This document shows positions 18,106-26,208 of a stretch of DNA of 64,000 nt, piece after piece. A program made the translations under genes and the position numbers. The stretch is from Pseudomonadota bacterium. Its GTDB lineage: Bacteria; Bdellovibrionota_B; Oligoflexia; Oligoflexales; CAIYRB01. The notes below the pieces were generated by a model. It searched no databases, was not told the origin of the DNA, and saw only the letters and a list, made by a program, of their open reading frames with translations. The first letter of the stretch is position 1, and each line of letters begins with the position of its first letter. The stretch spans positions 62,001-126,000 of the forward strand of contig JAPLFY010000036.1 of assembly GCA_026390435.1 (NCBI GenBank), read 5' to 3'.

Positions 18106-19733
18106 GCGCGCCTCCTTTTCATCCACGCCAGAGTACCACCGCCCAAGTATAGGAAAGGGTATATAAATGCGAGAAACAGGAGCACTAACTGACTCTGACT
18201 CGTCGTTAACTGGATCGTACTTTTTGTAGGATCCTTTGGCCGAATGGAGATGAAGTCCTCATCCTGCAGTAAGTAGTTAGTCATATTAAGGAACATATCA
18301 CGATGCTCGGCGAGCTGGGCGCCTTGGTTAGCAGCAAAAGCCACGGAGCCGGTAACGACAATGCGCGTTTCCTTTGACTTCGGAGCGGACTCAGTTTGAG
18401 GCGTGTCGCTCTTAGTGACTTTCTCGTCCTGCTTGGCATTCGCAAGTGTCGGTCCTTGAATTTTTCCGGCAGCGACCGCGATCACAGGAAACGAGCCGGT
18501 ATCCCAACGGTCCTCGGCCAAATTTTCTAAATCACCGGCACTTTTGACATTCTTTACTCGAATCATCTCATTTGCCGTTTTAGCAACAAATTCTACTTTC
18601 AACTTATTGGGATTATCTTTGATTTCATCAAGTGATCGAGTATTGCGAAATACGAGTTGCACCTGTGACAAACGTGAAAAATCCTTGGTAACCGAATTAA
18701 ACTCATCGAATTCGCTGACTATGGCGTTATTTTGACCAATCATTTGGGCGCGAATATCGTTCGGAGCCAAAATCAAAAGGTCTTGATTGAATTTAACACC
18801 AAATCTTTCCAGCATATTATTCAAATTAGATACTGGGATCAGTGCATCGACCATTACCAAAAGTGAACCGCCACGCTTCAAGTAGTCTTCTATAATCCGA
18901 GTTTCTTCTTCCTTAAACTCATATTTTGGCCCCGATATGACTAGCATATCGGCATCTTCTGGTACTTTTGCCGATTCAAGCAGCGACACCTCATCAACCG
19001 CGTCTTTATTACCTTCTAATTCAGTAGCTATGTGATTAAAGCCGGTTGCATCGGTGCCCTTTAGGGCGCCCTCTCCATGACCTTTGGTGAAATAAATCTT
19101 CTTAGTTTTATTTTTTAATATGCTCACCAAAGCGTTGGTGATCTTCTCTTCGCTAAAAGCTGTAATCCGCTTTTCCTGGTTACTATGTCGAAAAATCACG
19201 GTATTACCCTCCGCAATCTTTTCCGCCATAGCCTCTGTAGGACGTGTCTGGGGATCGACAATCTCGATCTTAAAGTTCGCCCCTTTTGACTGATATAGAT
19301 TCAAAGTATCACGCAAATCAGTCGCAACTTTCTCGTCAGAAACAAAGGCTTTGATTCTGACCGGCTGCCCACTTTCTTTGACTTGTTTGATGATTTTAAT
19401 GGACTGGTCAGAAAGTGTATTTAGCTTGTCGCGACTCAAATCGACGCTTTTATTGAATCGCGGCCGGGCTGCAACGATCGCAATCCCAGCAATTACCACT
19501 GTCCCCAAAAACACTACAAGCCCTGAACTTGCGCCATATTTTGCGCCCTTGCGCCTAAAAAGCGCCTTGAAATTGTCAAAGTCCAGCGCGACCCAAAGAC
19601 CTACCACAGTGGCTACCAGGGCCCACGTGGTCTGGGAAATCCAATTATATTCAGGCAAAGCTGAACCCGTTGCTGTTCCCAGCGCCGCCACGAGAAGAGC
19701 CAAAAAAGGCAAAATAAGCAGACCTAGTTTCAT
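18102..19733 (-). CDS. GldG-like ABC transporter auxiliary protein
   Basis: A protein of about 543 residues with three N-terminal membrane segments, a large extracytoplasmic GldG-type domain and a C-terminal helix (LVLLFLAFIYPFLYLGGG) ending in KRRRA. Motifs such as DLSRDKLNTLSDQS, YFTKGHGEG and DYLKRGGSLLVMVDA fit the GldG/ABC-type uncharacterised family. ATG at 19733 is preceded by GGAGGT at 7 bases and is better than a GTG/ATG reading five codons upstream. It lies 5 bases after the permease gene and overlaps the DUF4340 gene. In Bacteroidota, GldG works with GldA and GldF in gliding; here the role is open. Confidence 0.85.
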   Translation of the reverse strand: MKLGLLILPFLALLVAALGTATGSALPEYNWISQTTWALVATVVGLWVALDFDNFKALFRRKGAKYGASSGLVVFLGTVVIAGIAIVAARPRFNKSVDLSRDKLNTLSDQSIKIIKQVKESGQPVRIKAFVSDEKVATDLRDTLNLYQSKGANFKIEIVDPQTRPTEAMAEKIAEGNTVIFRHSNQEKRITAFSEEKITNALVSILKNKTKKIYFTKGHGEGALKGTDATGFNHIATELEGNKDAVDEVSLLESAKVPEDADMLVISGPKYEFKEEETRIIEDYLKRGGSLLVMVDALIPVSNLNNMLERFGVKFNQDLLILAPNDIRAQMIGQNNAIVSEFDEFNSVTKDFSRLSQVQLVFRNTRSLDEIKDNPNKLKVEFVAKTANEMIRVKNVKSAGDLENLAEDRWDTGSFPVIAVAAGKIQGPTLANAKQDEKVTKSDTPQTESAPKSKETRIVVTGSVAFAANQGAQLAEHRDMFLNMTNYLLQDEDFISIRPKDPTKSTIQLTTSQSQLVLLFLAFIYPFLYLGGGTLAWMKRRRA

Positions 19734-19738
19734 CCGAC

Positions 19739-20503
19739 TTACCTCCAACGCTGCGAATCAAGAACTACGTTAGTAAAGAACAGGAACAACGCGGCAAAAC
19801 ACACAAAATACGTAACGTCGCTGACCGTCAGCATGCCTTTAAAAAACATGTCTAGATGATCAGTTGAGGCGACATACTTGAGCACGGTCTCCATTAGTCC
19901 ACCACTGTTGACACTTGGAGCGAGCCAATTGAGAATCAACAGCAGGAATAAACCAAACATAGTGAACAAAAATGCCATGAACTGATTGGTAGTCATTGAT
20001 GACACCCATAGTCCAAAGGCTAGCTGAGCACACATAAGAAGAAAGATTCCTAGATAGCTCGTCAAGATCAAGCTGCCATCAGGGTTACCAAAAACCTTAA
20101 TGAAAAGCGGATATACAGCAGAACAAGCCAGTGCGAGTGCCAGTACCGCAGCCGAAGCTAAAAACTTACCAAGCACAATTTGCGTTGCAGTTATCGGCGA
20201 AGTTTGAAGAAGTCGAATCGTTTGATTGCGCCGTTCCTCTGAAAACGAGGACATTGTCACCGCAGGAATAACTAATATCAGGATAAAATGTAGATTGTAA
20301 AACAGAGCGCGGAGCAATTGCTCTAGCGTCGGAGCCTCCCCCCCAAACATTGGGGCACGTTGAGTCAGTTCCACAAATGTATGAAGAAAATTATAGAAAA
20401 AAACACCCATGAACCCGAGGAAAAAGAAGAAGATTGCACAGCCCTTAGGCGATGCGAATGTGGCCCGAATATCGCGCCACGCGATCGTAAACACAGCGTT
20501 CAT
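19739..20503 (-). CDS. ABC-2 type transporter permease, GldF-like
   Basis: A 254-residue membrane protein with six helices typical of ABC-2 permeases. It has the cytoplasmic loop SEERRNQTIRLLQTSPITATQIVLGK between helices 2 and 3 (split here: SEERRNQTIRLL, TSPITATQIVLGK), which is characteristic of the Nos/Gld-type subfamily. It sits between the ATPase gene (35 bases apart) and the GldG-like gene (5 bases). The likely complex is a dimer of this permease with the ATPase encoded upstream. The substrate is unknown. Confidence 0.88.
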   Translation of the reverse strand: MNAVFTIAWRDIRATFASPKGCAIFFFFLGFMGVFFYNFLHTFVELTQRAPMFGGEAPTLEQLLRALFYNLHFILILVIPAVTMSSFSEERRNQTIRLLQTSPITATQIVLGKFLASAAVLALALACSAVYPLFIKVFGNPDGSLILTSYLGIFLLMCAQLAFGLWVSSMTTNQFMAFLFTMFGLFLLLILNWLAPSVNSGGLMETVLKYVASTDHLDMFFKGMLTVSDVTYFVCFAALFLFFTNVVLDSQRWR

Positions 20504-20538
20504 TATTAGCGAACCTCCGAAAAATAAAATCCGTCGAT

Positions 20539-21465
20539 TTAGTGCGTGATGTGGAAGAAAACATCCTCGAGAGACCGGGTCTGAGCGGCTAGCCCTCTCA
20601 GTCCGTATCCACCATTAATAACCATCCGCGCAATGTCGTCCAAAAGCTGCTCATTCGCCTCTTTAGAAAAGCCAAACTCGAGTTCACAAGAATCCGAATT
20701 GACCACTCGCGGTGAAAGGACATGACCCATGGTACTGAGCGACTCGATCAGTTGATCAACATTTTGAGCGACACGTAAGCGATAGGTCCGCACCGCCTGT
20801 AGCTGCCCTGCCAACTCGGCAACTGAGCCCTGCTGGACAACCTCACCATTATGGATAATAACGATTTGATCGCAAGTATTCTGAACTTCACTCAATATGT
20901 GTGAGCTAAGTATGATTGTATGCTGTCCCGCAAGCGATCGGATCAACTCACGCACATGCAGGATCTGATTAGGATCTAGGCCTTCCGTTGGCTCATCTAG
21001 CACGAGCACTTCTGGATTGTGCACAATGGCCTGTGCAAAAGCCACTCGCTGTCGGTAGCCTTTAGATAAATTACCAATAAGACGATTACGTACGTCACCA
21101 AGTGACAATCGTTCCAGCGTCTCTGTCACTTGCTGCTGCACACGAGTCGATGGAACTTTATGGAGACGCGCAGCAAAACTGACATAGTCTGCGACTCGCA
21201 TTTCACCATGGAGTGGGGCCACGTCAGGCAAGTAGCCCAAGCGGCGTTTTGCTTCAAGTGGTTGCTCCATAATATCGTAGCCGGCGATCCTCGCTGAGCC
21301 TGAGTCTGCACCTATGCATCCGCATATGATGTCCATAGTGGTCGTTTTACCGGCACCATTTGCTCCTAAAAAGCCTACGATCTGGCCTGACTCTACTTTG
21401 AAGGATACATCCCTAAGCGCTTGAACTGCACCATAGCGCTTCGAAAGACCACTCACTTCGATCAT
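20539..21465 (-). CDS. ABC transporter ATP-binding protein, GldA-like
   Basis: A 308-residue ATPase that should power the adjacent permease. Walker A is GANGAGKTT, the signature is LSKGYRQR, and Walker B is VLVLDEPTEGLDP. A C-terminal extension of about 90 residues ends in SLEDVFFHITH, as in CcmA/GldA/Nod-type exporters. The start is ATG at 21465 (MIEVSGLSKRYG), preceded by a GGGGGTT stretch; a longer reading from 21519 adds non-homologous residues. It is the first gene of the probable five-gene minus-strand operon. Confidence 0.92.
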   Translation of the reverse strand: MIEVSGLSKRYGAVQALRDVSFKVESGQIVGFLGANGAGKTTTMDIICGCIGADSGSARIAGYDIMEQPLEAKRRLGYLPDVAPLHGEMRVADYVSFAARLHKVPSTRVQQQVTETLERLSLGDVRNRLIGNLSKGYRQRVAFAQAIVHNPEVLVLDEPTEGLDPNQILHVRELIRSLAGQHTIILSSHILSEVQNTCDQIVIIHNGEVVQQGSVAELAGQLQAVRTYRLRVAQNVDQLIESLSTMGHVLSPRVVNSDSCELEFGFSKEANEQLLDDIARMVINGGYGLRGLAAQTRSLEDVFFHITH

Positions 21466-21636
21466 GCGACTAAACCCCCAATTGCTCCAGAGTTTATGCT
21501 CTGCTAGCCCTAACCACATAGTAACGTGATGACACGATGATTAAGCATCATATTAGGCAGTTGGCTGCCGTAGTCAAGGACGACAAACACTCTAAAATTG
21601 GAGAATCAACTCTTAGAAACCAGACTATGCACAACT

Positions 21637-22845
21637 TTAATCACCATCGCCGCAAACGGCCGAGGTTTTACCCGACCCCCTAGCGATATTATCAAAAGAT
21701 GAGCATAGCTTTTCCTTCTGATCAGTCGTCAACGGTACCGGCAATTTAGCTACTTGACTGTCGATGTTAGAAGCAACTTTCTCAGCTATATTGCTAGCGA
21801 ACTGACCGCGAAGTACATCTGAAGAATTGGTCGCACTAGCCCCTTGCTGCTGAGCATTACGGATACTCCCAAGCGCTGAATTAAGGGTGGCGCGCACCGA
21901 GGCTGGAGCCTGGCTAAGTCTGGCAAAGGCCGCATCGACAGCTGTCAGATCAAATAGAGTCGCAGAAAACTGGGTTGTTCTGGCGTCCTGAGAACAGATC
22001 CCGCTGCTTGGAAGGATCGCCTGCATGGTGTTGCTTAAACCATCAATCGCAGAAATGTATCCAGCCGGATCCGTCGATGCCTGAGTTTGCCTGGTAACCC
22101 TTGCCACTCTGAGTTGCAAGTTTGATTGATTGGGATCGACCGTTCCATAGGTGAGAACTTGATTGAATGCCAAAGCCTCAGTTAAGTGCGCGAAAGCCCA
22201 GAGAAAATGAGCTTGATCAACTTTCCGCCGCGGAGCCGAAGTGCTCATGCATTGTTGTCGCAGATCGGTCTTATTGAGAACGCTCTTATCTACAAATGGA
22301 CAAATCAAGATAATGGCTTCATTGAGATATTTGAGCCGCGCGACCTCGTCTCGAACAATCTCGGCGCAGGCGGGAATCAGTAACGGCAAGTCAGCGACTG
22401 TCTTTTCAATACTGCCCATTTTAAGCAGCTCATCTTGCTGCAATCCGATGACGCCCCGTAATGACGCTAAAGTAGCAGCAGCCCCCCCGGCGCTAACGCT
22501 CTTCGCTGCAATTAATGCCCTAGAGAGCCTAAATGGGTCGGCACCGGCAAGAGCAAGAGAAACAAAGCCATAAATTATGGCAGCATCTTCAGAAGTGGGA
22601 TCGAGGGTTAAGGCCGATGTCGCATATTCTTTGGCTTTTTCCAGTTCACCGCGATCATAGGCTGCCTCGGCCAACTCAATCTGGTTCTGGAAGTCTTTCT
22701 TGTGCTCAGCCGGCGCGGTTAAACCCAGGACATTTGTGCGCGCGCCACAGCCATACTGACATAGCATCAGCAAAGCCAAAGCCAAAGCCAAAGCCAAAGC
22801 AATGAGGGAAGAACAAAGCTCGGATAAAGGCCTGAACTTCGGCAT
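21637..22845 (-). CDS. Lipoprotein with TPR-like N-terminal region, unknown function
   Basis: A 402-residue exported protein. The signal peptide contains five exact Ala-Leu dipeptides made by a tandem hexanucleotide repeat, then LMLCQYGCGA with a possible lipobox cysteine. Residues about 55-100 look like one TPR pair (AYDRGELEKAKEYATSALTLDP). The rest is helical with several cysteines and no recognised domain. The ribosome site is weak. It lies 171 bases upstream of the GldA-like gene on the same strand, and a link to that transporter is only positional. trpS ends 34 bases before its start. Confidence 0.75.
   Translation of the reverse strand: MPKFRPLSELCSSLIALALALALALLMLCQYGCGARTNVLGLTAPAEHKKDFQNQIELAEAAYDRGELEKAKEYATSALTLDPTSEDAAIIYGFVSLALAGADPFRLSRALIAAKSVSAGGAAATLASLRGVIGLQQDELLKMGSIEKTVADLPLLIPACAEIVRDEVARLKYLNEAIILICPFVDKSVLNKTDLRQQCMSTSAPRRKVDQAHFLWAFAHLTEALAFNQVLTYGTVDPNQSNLQLRVARVTRQTQASTDPAGYISAIDGLSNTMQAILPSSGICSQDARTTQFSATLFDLTAVDAAFARLSQAPASVRATLNSALGSIRNAQQQGASATNSSDVLRGQFASNIAEKVASNIDSQVAKLPVPLTTDQKEKLCSSFDNIARGSGKTSAVCGDGD
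22771..22800. repeat. Tandem hexanucleotide repeat, 5 x CAAAGC
   Basis: Five perfect head-to-tail copies of CAAAGC (GCTTTG on the coding strand) lie inside the signal-peptide codons of the 402-residue lipoprotein gene and encode (Ala-Leu)5. Because the unit is six bases, slippage would keep the frame and lengthen or shorten the hydrophobic core two residues at a time. Confidence 0.95.
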
Positions 22846-22879
22846 AAATACAACCCATCACGTTAGATCCAAGCGCCAG

Positions 22880-23869
22880 CTAAAATGGTCGGCCGATCAC
22901 ACCGATCTCCGCTTGAATCTTATCAAGCTTTTCACGTGCCATCATTCGCGCCCTACTTGAACCGGCCAAGACCAAATCACGCAACTCATCTGGCCGCTTA
23001 CTCAGTTCGAAGTAACGGTCACGCATTGGCCCGAATGCCTGCTTAAGCTTTTCAATCAAAGCAAGCTTAGCATGGCCAAAGCCATATCCGCCCTCCTTAT
23101 ACCGGGTAGCCATATCCGCAATCTCATCTGGGCTTGCCAATAGCTTGTACAGAGCAAACACATTACAAATTGTCGGATCCTTAGGATCAGCGAGTGGCGC
23201 TGGCCCGGTTACGATAGACATCACCTGCTTATGCCACTCTTTATCAGTAGCAAATATAGAGACGGTATTATTCTTAGACTTGCTCATTTTCTCGCCATCG
23301 GTGCCAGGCACCACCGCCACATCATCAGAAATGAGTGGCTCCGGCAAAACCAGAAGCTGGCCGTAACGATGATTGAATCGCTGCGCGAAGTCACGAGTCA
23401 TCTCCAAGTGCTGCTTTTGATCCTGTCCAACTGGTACAACGTCTGCATCATAAAGCAAGATGTCGGCCGCCATGAGAACCGGGTAATTAAAGACCCCCAT
23501 GTTGACATCGATACCCTTGGATTGCGCATCCTTGAAAGAATGTGCTCGTGTCATCATCCCAAAAGGCGCTTGGCATCCGATAATCCAAGCCAACTCGCAC
23601 ACTTCTGGCACTGCGGACTGTGCATATAGCAAACCCTTGTTTGGATCGAGACCACAAGCCAACATGGTCGCCAGCATTGTGTAAGAGTGTTGACGGGTTT
23701 CGGCTGCGGAGTCCTGACTATTTAAGGAGTGAAAATCAGCTAAGAAAAAGAAAAAATCAAAGCTATTCTGCAGATCAATCAACGGCTTGTAAGCACCAAA
23801 GTAATTACCAAGGTGGGGCGTTCCAGAAGGCCTAGACCCAGTCAATACCCGTTTTTTCCGCGCAGTCAT
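22880..23869 (-). CDS. trpS: Tryptophanyl-tRNA synthetase
   Basis: A class I aminoacyl-tRNA synthetase of 329 residues that charges tRNA-Trp. The HIGH-like motif is in GTPHLGNYFGAY near the N-terminus and the KMSKS loop is in GEKMSKSKNN at about residue 195. Residues around GQDQKQHLEMTRD form the tryptophan/ATP site. ATG at 23869 is preceded by GGAGTGAAC. The gene is divergent from ihfA across 184 bases. Confidence 0.97.
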   Translation of the reverse strand: MTARKKRVLTGSRPSGTPHLGNYFGAYKPLIDLQNSFDFFFFLADFHSLNSQDSAAETRQHSYTMLATMLACGLDPNKGLLYAQSAVPEVCELAWIIGCQAPFGMMTRAHSFKDAQSKGIDVNMGVFNYPVLMAADILLYDADVVPVGQDQKQHLEMTRDFAQRFNHRYGQLLVLPEPLISDDVAVVPGTDGEKMSKSKNNTVSIFATDKEWHKQVMSIVTGPAPLADPKDPTICNVFALYKLLASPDEIADMATRYKEGGYGFGHAKLALIEKLKQAFGPMRDRYFELSKRPDELRDLVLAGSSRARMMAREKLDKIQAEIGVIGRPF

Positions 23870-24053
23870 CGTTCACTCCATGCGACCAAAGACTGGATAT
23901 TAACTGTAAGGCCCAAAAAAATCATTATGCTATCTTCTCGTGGGAGAGAGAACCTGTTAATATTTAAGAGCTAGTTAACCATCAGACGGCGCTAGGCTCG
24001 AGTTTCTGGTTGAAGCAGAGCGTCGTGTTTTAACGGACAGGGAGATTCCAGCC

Positions 24054-24362
24054 GTGGATAGTACGCTGACCAAAGACGCTTTGATTGAGATGATTCGCGA
24101 TAAAGTCGGTTATCCGGTCAAAGAGGCCAAAGAGATCCTCGAAATTATCCTTGAGGAAATCAAGTCGCGACTAGAAGAGGGCAAAGAAGTTAAGATTTCT
24201 GGCTTCGGGAAGTGGACCGTGAAAGAAAAACGGTCGCGCCCAGGTCGAAACCCCCACACTGGGGATCGCATTGAAATTTCAGCCCGACGGGTGGTTACCT
24301 TTCACCCATCCGACAAACTTCGCGATTCTGTGAATCGCTCCGTCGAGACTCAAGGCGGCTAA
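24054..24362 (+). CDS. ihfA: Integration host factor, alpha-type subunit
   Basis: A 102-residue HU/IHF-family DNA-bending protein. The beta-arm contains GFGKWTVKEKRSRPGRNP, with the conserved proline that intercalates into DNA, followed by TGDRIEISARRVVTFHPS. The N-terminal TLTKDALIEMI and the length fit IhfA better than HU. GTG at 24054 has a GGGAG about 9 bases upstream. Such proteins usually act as heterodimers; no beta subunit lies in the window. Confidence 0.9.
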   Translation: MDSTLTKDALIEMIRDKVGYPVKEAKEILEIILEEIKSRLEEGKEVKISGFGKWTVKEKRSRPGRNPHTGDRIEISARRVVTFHPSDKLRDSVNRSVETQGG

Positions 24363-24383
24363 TACAAGCGACTTTGAACTTTT

Positions 24384-24974
24384 ATGCGGCTAACTAAAAT
24401 TTATACAAAAATCGGTGATCAGGGGACCACGATGCTGGCAGACGGCACGATGGTCCCCAAGCACTCGTTGAGAATCGAAACCTACGGCACGATTGATGAG
24501 CTAAATAGCTTCCTCGGCTGGTTAAGAGATATCCTCAGGGATACCGAGCCGCTGCGTTTTCAAAGCTTAGTTGCGCAACTTGGGCATATTCAGAATGAAA
24601 TGCATGATCTGGGTGGCGAATTAGCAACGCCCACAGAAAGTTTGAGAACGGATAGACAGAGTTTGGTGTCGGTAGCAAGCATTGCCCGACTTGAATCAGA
24701 AATAGATACCTTTAACGATAGCCTGCCTCCTCTCGCTAACTTCGTGCTACCCGGTGGCCATCAAGCCAACTCGGCTGCACACATATGCCGTACAGTCTGC
24801 CGTCGAGCCGAACGACTCATCGTCCGATTGGCAAGTTCAGACAAGCTACGCGATGAGCCACGAATCTACGTCAATCGATTAAGCGACTGGCTTTTCGTGG
24901 TAAGCCGGCACATCAGTCAGACGCTTGGAGTCCCAGAAGTGTTGTGGAACCAACCGAAAAAGCCCTCGCGATAA
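24384..24974 (+). CDS. Cob(I)alamin adenosyltransferase, PduO type
   Basis: A 196-residue ATP:cob(I)alamin adenosyltransferase that makes adenosylcobalamin. Family hallmarks are YTKIGDQGTTMLADG at the N-terminus and, at about residues 145-160, CRRAERLIV after LPGGHQANS. The enzyme would serve B12-dependent reactions or cobalamin salvage; no other cobalamin gene is nearby. It follows ihfA by 21 bases. Its stop TAA overlaps the ATG of the next gene as TAATG. Confidence 0.93.
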   Translation: MRLTKIYTKIGDQGTTMLADGTMVPKHSLRIETYGTIDELNSFLGWLRDILRDTEPLRFQSLVAQLGHIQNEMHDLGGELATPTESLRTDRQSLVSVASIARLESEIDTFNDSLPPLANFVLPGGHQANSAAHICRTVCRRAERLIVRLASSDKLRDEPRIYVNRLSDWLFVVSRHISQTLGVPEVLWNQPKKPSR

Positions 24975-25384
24975 TGGCTACAGCGAAATCAAATAGTCCC
25001 CTGCGTACGATTTGGCTTATCTGCCCAATTTTAGCGGCAGTCATTTGGTCTGCACACCCGAGTGCACTCGCCGCTTGGGCTTTGATCGACGCCCCACTCT
25101 TTGTCAGCAAATTTACTGACGATCAGGACCCCCAAACTAGTCGACATAATCTTAGGCGCCAGATTCAGCGCCATTTCCTACGCCACTACATATACATACC
25201 GCTTGACGATATTGTTGCGATAAATCCTGACCCAATTCCCGCTGACGACACTGTTTCTTTAGTTATGCAAAAGGCCTGTGGTCGAGGTAGACTGTTTGTC
25301 TGGATACCCTTCAAAATTCGTCTACCAATCATTGGTGAAAAGGTCTTCGAGTGGTGCTGGAAACCTCAGACAAAAGGCTCTTGA
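24974..25384 (+). CDS. Exported protein of unknown function (136 aa)
   Basis: The start ATG at 24974 overlaps the adenosyltransferase stop codon. The protein has an N-terminal hydrophobic stretch (TIWLICPILAAVIWSA) with a plausible signal-peptidase site after ALA near residue 33. A basic central part (RRQIQRHFLRHY) and a C-terminal FVWIPFKIRLPIIGEKVFEW follow. I recognise no family. Its stop overlaps a possible TTG start of the next gene (TTGA), which suggests the two unknown genes are made together. Confidence 0.65.
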   Translation: MATAKSNSPLRTIWLICPILAAVIWSAHPSALAAWALIDAPLFVSKFTDDQDPQTSRHNLRRQIQRHFLRHYIYIPLDDIVAINPDPIPADDTVSLVMQKACGRGRLFVWIPFKIRLPIIGEKVFEWCWKPQTKGS

Positions 25385-26142
25385 GTCAAAAGAACTTAGC
25401 CGTTGGCTTCGCAGCTTCAGGCCTGATCACCAAGCTGAGCGATCGGTTCTCTAATATTAGTGAAAAAATCACCGATGTAGACGACCTTCTTGAGGCACTT
25501 ATAGGATGGGCTCACGAACTCGTCGGAACAGCCGAGATCGTCAATGCGTCGGAACGTTTTTACCTTGATTATGGCAAGGTATTTCACGACGACTCGTTCT
25601 ACGATATGCGCACAACTTATTTCTTTGATCAATTTATCTTTGAAAGAAAGTTAAGCGTCTCTTCAGCTCGCGCTGAATCTCTAAGTGGGCTAACACCATG
25701 CCAACTATTCATGGCACGAGCTCATACTGAAGTCCCCGCATTATCTAAAGAAGTGAACGACACCCTCGAAGCCTTGGGCAATTTCCGGCACTCGATATTC
25801 CAAATTCAGAGAATTTCAGAAAAAAATATGGCTATCGTCGACTTACTAGACTCAGCAAAGCTAATCGTCCAAGCTAAACCCAGAGAAAATTTCCGCGGGC
25901 TTGAGAAAAAGACAATCTTTCAGGGATTTATCTTTAATCTTGGTAACTATCACTGCCTAAGTTCTGGGCTGGTCTTGCACCCGGTTAAAGCCAACAGGAT
26001 AATCAAAAAGCATATCAAGCTAAGCCTAAAAAATGGCACTAATCGTAAAAATATCCTGCCTCAGCTTGCCAATATCCAGCTTCGCCATTTACGCCACCGT
26101 CATGTCCACCCCAAGCTGATTTACCAAAACACTGTAGGGTGA
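25381..26142 (+). CDS. Unknown protein (about 253 aa)
   Basis: A mostly helical, soluble-looking protein with no recognised domain. Distinctive segments are FYLDYGKVFHDDSFYDMRT (aromatic and acidic), QLFMARAHTEV, and a histidine- and arginine-rich C-terminus (RHLRHRHVHPK). Two starts are possible. TTG at 25381 overlaps the preceding stop and has AAAAGG about 6 bases upstream. GTG at 25351 also has AAAAGG upstream but overlaps the previous gene by 34 bases. I favour the TTG. The gene ends 66 bases before pilB. Confidence 0.6.
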   Translation: MSQKNLAVGFAASGLITKLSDRFSNISEKITDVDDLLEALIGWAHELVGTAEIVNASERFYLDYGKVFHDDSFYDMRTTYFFDQFIFERKLSVSSARAESLSGLTPCQLFMARAHTEVPALSKEVNDTLEALGNFRHSIFQIQRISEKNMAIVDLLDSAKLIVQAKPRENFRGLEKKTIFQGFIFNLGNYHCLSSGLVLHPVKANRIIKKHIKLSLKNGTNRKNILPQLANIQLRHLRHRHVHPKLIYQNTVG

Positions 26143-26208
26143 CCGTCACCTAGTCTGTTAACTCAGGTCCCTACTTTGCCGATATGAAATCAGGCGGAGT
26201 GGGGTTTT

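Noticed and set aside
22771-22800. The CAAAGC repeats as a mini-CRISPR or minisatellite outside a gene
   Set aside because: The units are contiguous, six bases long and in-frame within a signal peptide; there are no spacers.
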